DNA of 64,000 bases, from assembly GCF_007833275.1 (NCBI RefSeq), contig NZ_CP042241.1:744001-808000 (forward strand), in the 5' to 3' direction. Source of the DNA: Salarchaeum sp. JOR-1 (GTDB taxonomy: Archaea > Halobacteriota > Halobacteria > Halobacteriales > Halobacteriaceae). The stretch's first letter is position 1. Every line of letters starts with the position of its first letter. Of this stretch, positions 59,265 through 64,000 are shown piece by piece. The notes below the pieces were generated by a model. That model did no database searches. It was not told the DNA's origin and was given only the letters and a program-made list of their open reading frames with translations. The position numbers and the translations under genes were made by a program.

Positions 59265-59345
59265 TCGCACTTCCTCTCCGGACTTCCGTTTCGGCGTCCT
59301 ACGGGAGTCCAGTGCGGTTTCCTCCCGGTTTGCTGTCGCCGACCC

Positions 59346-59963
59346 TCAGATGTCGGCGCGTCCGCTCGTCGCGTCCCGAATCCGGTCGCGGAGCGCGTCC
59401 GCGTCTTCTGCGGCGACGGTCACGTCGAACGTCACGTCCTCGCCGTAGTCGGCGTCGAACGAGCAGTCCGCGGATTCGAGGATGCCGCGCACCGTTCCGG
59501 AGTCGTCGTAGTCGACCGTCACCGAGAACGACTCCTGCGGGCGTTCCTCGACGGTTCCGGCGTCCGCGACGGCGTCCTTCACGGCCTTCGAGTACGCCCG
59601 CACCAGCCCGCCGACGCCGAGGTTCGTTCCGCCGTAGTACCGGGTGACGACGACCGCGACGTTCTCCAACTCCTCGCCCTGCAGGACGTTCAGCGCCGGC
59701 TTTCCCGACGACCCCGACGGCTCCCCGTCGTCGCTCTGGTACTCCCGGAGCATGTAGTCGTCGCCCGGCCCGCCCGATTCGACTCTGACTCGATACGCCG
59801 GGACGTTGTGGGTCGCGTCGTCGTACTCGGCGCGCACGGCGTCGATGAACGCCTCCGCGTCCTCGGTCGTGGCGGCGCGTCGGACGTGGCCGATGAACTC
59901 GGAGCCCCGAACCTCGAACGACGCCCGTCCGGGGGTCGCGACGGTTCTGTACGAGTCCGCCAT
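59346..59963 (-). CDS. IMPACT/YigZ-family protein
   Basis: 205 residues. The N-terminal UPF0029 domain has RGSEFIGHVRRAATTEDAEA, THNVPAYRVRVESGGPGDDY, DDGEPSGSSGKPALNVLQGE and VVVTRYYGGTNLGVGGLVRA. A C-terminal DUF1949-like ferredoxin fold follows (ESFSVTVDYDDSGTVRGILE). Bacterial YigZ and eukaryotic IMPACT are linked to translation control, but the archaeal role is unknown. It abuts the ACT-domain gene. Confidence 0.88.
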   Translation of the reverse strand: MADSYRTVATPGRASFEVRGSEFIGHVRRAATTEDAEAFIDAVRAEYDDATHNVPAYRVRVESGGPGDDYMLREYQSDDGEPSGSSGKPALNVLQGEELENVAVVVTRYYGGTNLGVGGLVRAYSKAVKDAVADAGTVEERPQESFSVTVDYDDSGTVRGILESADCSFDADYGEDVTFDVTVAAEDADALRDRIRDATSGRADI

Positions 59964-60466
59964 CAGGACAGCTCGACCGACCGCACGAAGGCGAGGTTCA
60001 TCAGGTCGGTGACGAGGTCGCCGGGGAGGTCTTCGTCCGTGACGAGGTAGAGCCGCGGTTCGTCCGTGAACTCGGGGTCCTCGCTGATTGTCTGCCGGAT
60101 GCTGATGTCGTAGTCGGCGACGAGGCTCGTGACCTGCGCGACGATTCCCGACTCGTCGGCGTCGTTCACGGCGATGGTGATGACGGTGAGGTCGAGGACG
60201 GGCGCGAGGTCCATCAGGCTCGGGATCTGACTGATGTTCCGGAAGATGCGGGTGAGGTCGTCGTCCGCGAGGATGGCGTCCGTCGTCGAGTCCACCACGC
60301 GCCTGTCGACACCGGCCTCCTGCGCTATCTGGGTGTACGGAATCTCGATGTCGCCGGAGACGACGCGGCCCTCGGCGTTCACGGAGAAGCCGCGTTCGAG
60401 CAGGAGGCGGATGACGGCCTGCTGGCCGGGGCTCCCCTCGAACTTCTCGAGTATCTCGTCGAACAT
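59963..60466 (-). CDS. HTH + ACT-domain amino-acid-binding regulator
   Basis: 167 residues. The N-terminal winged-helix part (EKFEGSPGQQAVIRLLLERG ... YTQIAQEAGVDRRVVDSTTD) is followed by an ACT domain (LTVITIAVNDADESGIVAQV, SLVADYDISIRQTISEDPEF). It is a haloarchaeal type of predicted amino-acid-responsive regulator. Its start is next to the hisB stop and its stop overlaps the IMPACT start, so it is probably made with HisB. It could sense histidine or a branched-chain amino acid (inference). Confidence 0.82.
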   Translation of the reverse strand: MFDEILEKFEGSPGQQAVIRLLLERGFSVNAEGRVVSGDIEIPYTQIAQEAGVDRRVVDSTTDAILADDDLTRIFRNISQIPSLMDLAPVLDLTVITIAVNDADESGIVAQVTSLVADYDISIRQTISEDPEFTDEPRLYLVTDEDLPGDLVTDLMNLAFVRSVELS

Positions 60467-61054
60467 CTACAGCTGGCCTTTCGTGCTCGCGACGCCCTGC
60501 CGGCGGTCGTCCACGCGGGTCGCGTCGTCCAGCGCGCGCGCCACGGCCTTGAACGCAGCCTCTATCTCGTGGTGTGCGTTTTCGCCCGTCACATCGACGT
60601 GGAGGGTGAGGCCGGCGTTCACGGCGAACGACCGGAAGAAGTGTCGGGCCATCACGCTCGTGAACTCGCCCACGTACTCCTGGCTGAACTCGCCGCTGAA
60701 CTCGTAGAGCGGACGGCCGGAGAGGTCGAGGACGACGCCCGCGACGGCTTCGTCGAGCGGGACGCGGCGGTCGGCGAACCGCTCCAGACCCGATTTGTCG
60801 CCGAGCGCGTCCGCGAACGCGTGCCCGAGGACGATACCCACGTCCTCGACGGTGTGGTGGTCGTCGATGTCGAGGTCGCCCGCGCAGGAGACCGTGAGGT
60901 CGAACAGGCCGTGTTTCGCGAACGACGCCAGCATGTGGTCGAAAAAGCCGATACCCGTCCCGATTTCGCTCTCGCCGGTTCCGTCCACGTCGAGGCCGAC
61001 CTCGATTTCGGTTTCGGCGGTCGCGCGTGCGACGCTCGCGCTTCTCTCGCTCAT
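60467..61054 (-). CDS. hisB: Imidazoleglycerol-phosphate dehydratase
   Basis: 195 residues, sixth step of histidine synthesis. The Mn-binding repeats are [20 protein letters not shown] with [20 protein letters not shown], and later [20 protein letters not shown]. It lacks the HisN phosphatase domain present in enteric HisB. ATG 61054 ([19 protein letters not shown]). 30 bases separate it from hisA upstream. Confidence 0.95.
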   Translation of the reverse strand: MSERSASVARATAETEIEVGLDVDGTGESEIGTGIGFFDHMLASFAKHGLFDLTVSCAGDLDIDDHHTVEDVGIVLGHAFADALGDKSGLERFADRRVPLDEAVAGVVLDLSGRPLYEFSGEFSQEYVGEFTSVMARHFFRSFAVNAGLTLHVDVTGENAHHEIEAAFKAVARALDDATRVDDRRQGVASTKGQL

Positions 61055-61084
61055 ACCTCCTCTATTACTGGCCCCCACAAGGGT

Positions 61085-61813
61085 CTAGCGCTGCCCGACC
61101 GCTTCCTGCGCCTCCCTGAGCGTGAAGTTCCTCTCGTAGAGCGCGGTGCCGACGACGGCGGCGGCCGCGCCCGCGTCCTTCGTCGCGACCACGTCGTCGA
61201 CGGTGGCGACGCCGCCGGACGCGACGACGGGGATGTCGACTGCGCTCGCGACGCGCTCGATTTCGTCCGCTCGAACGCCCGCCTCCTGTCCCTCCACGTC
61301 TACGTCCGTGAACAGGATGCCGGACGCGCCGAGTTCCTCGTAGCGCCCCGCGGCGTCCGCGGGGTCGAGGCCCGTCCCCTCAGTCCAGCCGGAGACGACG
61401 ACCTCGCCGTCCTTCGCGTCGAGGCTGACGAGCACGCCGTCGGGATAGCTGTTCGTGACGGCGTCCACGATTTCGGGGTCTTCGACGGCCGCCGTCCCGA
61501 GGATGACGCGGTCGACGCCGAGGCGAAGGAGGGTCATCGCGTCCGCCGCGGTGCGCACGCCGCCGCCGAGCTGGATGTCCACATCGACCGCTGTGAGGAT
61601 GGACTCGACGGCGTCTGCGTTCTTCCGCTGGCCTTCGAACGCGCCGTCGAGGTCGACGAGGTGGAGGGTGTTTGCGCCCTCGTCCACCCAGTTCTCGGCG
61701 GCGGCGAGCGGGTCGCCGTACGTGGTTCCGGTGCCGCGCTCGCCCTGCACTAACTGCACCGCCTCCCCGTCCTGCATGTCCACCGCGGGGACGACTTCGA
61801 AGGACTCGAACAT
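61085..61813 (-). CDS. hisA: Phosphoribosylformimino-AICAR ribotide isomerase (ProFAR isomerase)
   Basis: 242 residues, a (beta/alpha)8 barrel. The N-terminal catalytic Asp is in FEVVPAVDMQDGEAVQLVQG and the second in TGLDPADAAGRYEELGASG / ILFTDVDVEGQEAGVRADEI. Phosphate loops: LGGGVRTAADAMTLLRLGVD and VVASGGVATVDDVVATKDAG. It is first of the leftward hisA-hisB-ACT-IMPACT group. ATG 61813 (MFESFEVVPA) is used; the upstream extension is short and Arg/Thr-rich. Confidence 0.95.
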   Translation of the reverse strand: MFESFEVVPAVDMQDGEAVQLVQGERGTGTTYGDPLAAAENWVDEGANTLHLVDLDGAFEGQRKNADAVESILTAVDVDIQLGGGVRTAADAMTLLRLGVDRVILGTAAVEDPEIVDAVTNSYPDGVLVSLDAKDGEVVVSGWTEGTGLDPADAAGRYEELGASGILFTDVDVEGQEAGVRADEIERVASAVDIPVVASGGVATVDDVVATKDAGAAAAVVGTALYERNFTLREAQEAVGQR

Positions 61814-61894
61814 ACCCGGAGTTCGCACCCGACGGGGAAAAACGCCGCCGGTTTTTCGGGGGGTTGAAACGCCGCGAACGAGTATCGAGGGTTG

Positions 61895-63049
61895 ATGGAA
61901 CTGCTTCTACTCGTCGGTCTCGCGGTCGCCGCGTTCGTCGGATTCAACATCGGCGGGTCGTCGACGGGCGTCGCGTTCGGCCCCGCCGTCGGAAGTAACG
62001 TCGTCTCCAAACTCGGGGCCGCCGGTCTCATGACGGGGTTCGCGCTTCTCGGTGGGTGGACTGTCGGGCGGAACGTCATCAAGACGATGGGCGGCGACAT
62101 CGTTCCCGCCGACACGTTCACGCTCGCCGCGTCCGTCGGCGTCCTCTTCTTCGTCGGCCTCGCGCTCCTCGTCTCGAACACGTTCGGCGTCCCCGCCTCC
62201 ACCTCCATGACCGCCGTCGGCGCGATCGCCGGGCTCGGCGTCGCGTCGGGCACGCTCGACTGGGCCGTCATGGGCGAAATCGTCGTCTGGTGGCTCGTCG
62301 CCCCGATTCTCGCGTTCTGGGTGTGCGCCGTCATCGGCCGCTATCTCTACCCCTACCTCGACGCCGCGTTCCCGATCGAGAAGTCAGAACGCTCCGTGCT
62401 GTACCTGGACGGGATCCGTCCCCGCGTCGCGGACGACGCCACCAGCCGCGAACTCCTCGCGAGCGTGCTCGTCGTCGCCATCGGGTGTTACATGGCCTTT
62501 TCCGCCGGCGCGTCCAACGTCGCGAACGCCGTCGCCCCGCTCGTCGGGAGCGGCGAAATCACGCCGAGTTTCGGCGTCATCCTCGCTGGTGCGGCCATCG
62601 GTGTCGGCGCGTTCACCATCGCGCGACGCACTCTCGACACCGTCGGGAACGACCTGACCGACCTCCCGCTGCTCGCCGCGCTCATCGTCGAAGTCGTCAG
62701 CGCGAGCCTCATCACCTTCCTCTCCTTCATCGGCATTCCCGCCAGCCTCGCCGTCTCCGCTACGATGTCCATCGTCGGATTGGGCTGGGGGCGCGCGACG
62801 CGCACCGTGAAAGCGAGCGACGTGGCGCGCGGGGACGCCGACGCCACGGTCAGCGTGAACGCGCTCGCCGCCGACCGCCCCGACGACGTGCCCGCGATGG
62901 GCGAGGAGGATCCGGACGAACTCGTCGCGAGCGACCTCTTCGACCCCTCTACCACCGCGCGCGTCGTCGTGCTCTGGGTGCTCACCCCCTCGGTCGCGGC
63001 AGTCGCCTCGTGGGGACTGTTCAGCCTGATACCGCTTTACACGCCCTGA
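61895..63049 (+). CDS. PiT-family inorganic phosphate permease (second)
   Basis: 384 residues, about ten TM helices. Here the signature is clearer than in the first copy: STGVAFGPAVGSNVVSKLGA in the N half and YMAFSAGASNVANAVAPLVG in the C half, close to the canonical G-A-N-D-V-A-N. A cytoplasmic loop precedes the last TM segment and is acidic (VPAMGEEDPDELVASDLFD). Phosphate:H+/Na+ symport is likely. The start ATG 61895 follows a TTG in frame. Confidence 0.88.
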   Translation: MELLLLVGLAVAAFVGFNIGGSSTGVAFGPAVGSNVVSKLGAAGLMTGFALLGGWTVGRNVIKTMGGDIVPADTFTLAASVGVLFFVGLALLVSNTFGVPASTSMTAVGAIAGLGVASGTLDWAVMGEIVVWWLVAPILAFWVCAVIGRYLYPYLDAAFPIEKSERSVLYLDGIRPRVADDATSRELLASVLVVAIGCYMAFSAGASNVANAVAPLVGSGEITPSFGVILAGAAIGVGAFTIARRTLDTVGNDLTDLPLLAALIVEVVSASLITFLSFIGIPASLAVSATMSIVGLGWGRATRTVKASDVARGDADATVSVNALAADRPDDVPAMGEEDPDELVASDLFDPSTTARVVVLWVLTPSVAAVASWGLFSLIPLYTP

Positions 63050-63101
63050 GGCTGGACACATCCCACAAGCCATATGCCTCCGGCCGTAGAACCGTCAGGT
63101 G
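63050..63101 (+). promoter_or_regulatory. Ferredoxin promoter region
   Basis: AGCCATATGCC (about 63068-63078) provides a TATA-like element about 27 bases before ATG 63102. An in-frame GTG at 63099 immediately precedes the ATG. Confidence 0.4.
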
Positions 63102-63491
63102 ATGCCAACCGTCGAATACCTCAATTACGAAGTGCTGGACGACCACGGCTGGGATATCGAGGACGACGACCTCTTCGAGAAGGCCGCCGACGCAGACCTC
63201 GACGCCGAGGACTACGGCGACCTCGACGTTCCGCAGGGCGGCTACATCCTCGAAACCGCCGAGGCCCAGGGCTACGACTGGCCGTTCTCGTGCCGCGCCG
63301 GCGCGTGTGCGAACTGCGCGGCTATCGTTAAGGAGGGCGAGATCAACATGGACATGCAGCAGATCCTCTCCGACGAGGAAGTCGAGGAGAAGAACGTCCG
63401 CCTCACCTGCATCGGTTCCCCGGAGACCGAGGAAGTCCGCATCGTCTACAACGCGAAGCACCTCGACTACCTCCAGAACCGCGTCATCTAA
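63102..63491 (+). CDS. fdx: [2Fe-2S] ferredoxin, haloarchaeal type
   Basis: 129 residues, plant-type ferredoxin with the haloarchaeal acidic insertion near the N-terminus ([20 protein letters not shown]). The cluster cysteines are in [20 protein letters not shown] and [17 protein letters not shown]. It is the main electron carrier for pyruvate and 2-oxoglutarate oxidoreductases in halobacteria. It closely matches the known Halobacterium ferredoxin in length and motif spacing. Expressed from its own promoter. Confidence 0.95.
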   Translation: MPTVEYLNYEVLDDHGWDIEDDDLFEKAADADLDAEDYGDLDVPQGGYILETAEAQGYDWPFSCRAGACANCAAIVKEGEINMDMQQILSDEEVEEKNVRLTCIGSPETEEVRIVYNAKHLDYLQNRVI

Positions 63492-63637
63492 CGCGATAGC
63501 GTTACGGTTCGCGGAACCGAGGTTCCGCACCAATCTAACGCGGCGTCCAACTTTTCCGTTCTTTCACTGTTCGTAGCCGGGGGCTCGGCGGGCGCGGGAA
63601 GTAACGCCTAACACGCCGGCCCCCGCTGATTGGGGTA
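63492..63637. other. Intergenic region ferredoxin-prepilin peptidase
   Basis: CGGTTCGCGGAACCGAGGTT-type short self-complementary sequence (about 63507-63528) may terminate fdx. No gene is seen. Confidence 0.4.
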
Positions 63638-64000
63638 GTGTACGCGACGTTCCCCGACCTCCTTCGACTCCTGTTCGTGCCGGCGCTGGCGTGGGCGGCC
63701 TACCACGACCTGCGCGTGCGGCGCGTGCCGAACGAACTCTGGTATCCGTTCGCGGCGCTCGGCCTCGCCCTGCTGGCGTGGGAGTACGTGCTCGTCGAGC
63801 GAACCAGTCTCTTCCTCGTGCGGGCCGCAGTGAGCCTGCTGGTGATTCCGCTCGCCTACCTGTTCTGGTTCGTCGGCGGGTTCGGCGGCGCGGACTTCAA
63901 GGCGTTCTGCGTCGTCGCCCTGCTCTACCCGACGTATCCGAGTTACTACCTCGCCGACCTCGCGCTCCCGCTCGTCCGCACCCAGCTGGGCGTGTTCTCG
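63638..64000 (+). CDS. Prepilin/preflagellin peptidase, A24 family (partial)
   Basis: The first 121 codons run off the window end. GTG 63638 starts VYATFPDLLRLLFVPALAWA; the first catalytic Asp is in AWAAYHDLRVRRVPNELWY and the second in the G-x-G-D-like FVGGFGGADFKAFCVV. These are the aspartates of PibD-type aspartic peptidases that remove class III signal peptides from pilins and archaellins. Four TM segments are visible. Confidence 0.88.
   Translation, partial: MYATFPDLLRLLFVPALAWAAYHDLRVRRVPNELWYPFAALGLALLAWEYVLVERTSLFLVRAAVSLLVIPLAYLFWFVGGFGGADFKAFCVVALLYPTYPSYYLADLALPLVRTQLGVFS

Overview
The window is from a haloarchaeon (class Halobacteria). Nearly all proteins are acidic, the DNA is about two-thirds G+C with C/G-ending codons, and several families are typical of the class: DNA polymerase D large subunit with an intein, a haloarchaeal [2Fe-2S] ferredoxin, HemC with the long charged insertion, and many small zinc-ribbon or DUF proteins. 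Many starts are leaderless or ATGA-overlapped. I see no rRNA, tRNA or CRISPR array. I cannot fix the genus.

Layout. 1-6.9 kb: tail of a probable nucleotidyltransferase, an MFS transporter, a winged-helix membrane regulator, then a methionine cluster metY-metX-metY and serB. 6.9-12.5 kb: a flavin-type oxidase-like protein and polC (1166 extein residues interrupted by a 515-residue homing-endonuclease intein). About 12.5-20.1 kb: an integrated, lower-G+C genetic element with a P4/D5-type PrimPol-helicase, a tyrosine integrase and about ten tiny ORFs. It has no recognisable capsid, packaging or spike gene, but it is full of repeats (iteron-like AGACACTT boxes, a GACTGCAGTTT pair, three copies of a CGATGA-hairpin-CGAGG motif). 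A strongly structured candidate RNA lies at its left edge. 20.1-26.4 kb: BCCT osmolyte transporter, NAD synthetase, a PurD-like ATP-grasp protein, NifU-like protein and small proteins.

26.4-35 kb: a DHH nuclease, then tetrapyrrole synthesis (hemD, sumT, hemC, hemL, and hemB beyond a single-chain Amt-PII ammonium transporter). 35-43.4 kb: MFS transporter, membrane Fe-S oxidoreductase (HdrD/GlpC-like), an ECF biotin transporter (bioY-ecfA-ecfT), an HTH protein, a stand-alone Cas4-like protein, TsaC, a cysteine-free peroxiredoxin-like protein and a glutaredoxin-like protein. 43.4-52.8 kb: CNNM/CorC membrane protein, PiT-type permease, small conserved proteins, CstA, ArsA-type ATPase, upp. 52.8-64 kb: S9 peptidase with a 33-bp minisatellite, a spermidine/putrescine-type ABC transporter, IMPACT and ACT-domain proteins, hisB, hisA, a second PiT permease, ferredoxin, and the start of a prepilin peptidase.

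The most novel material is in the integrated element and its flanks. Also notable are codon-usage edges around the intein that suggest co-conversion during homing, and two orphan coding fragments lying directly behind the stop codons of metY2 and hemB.
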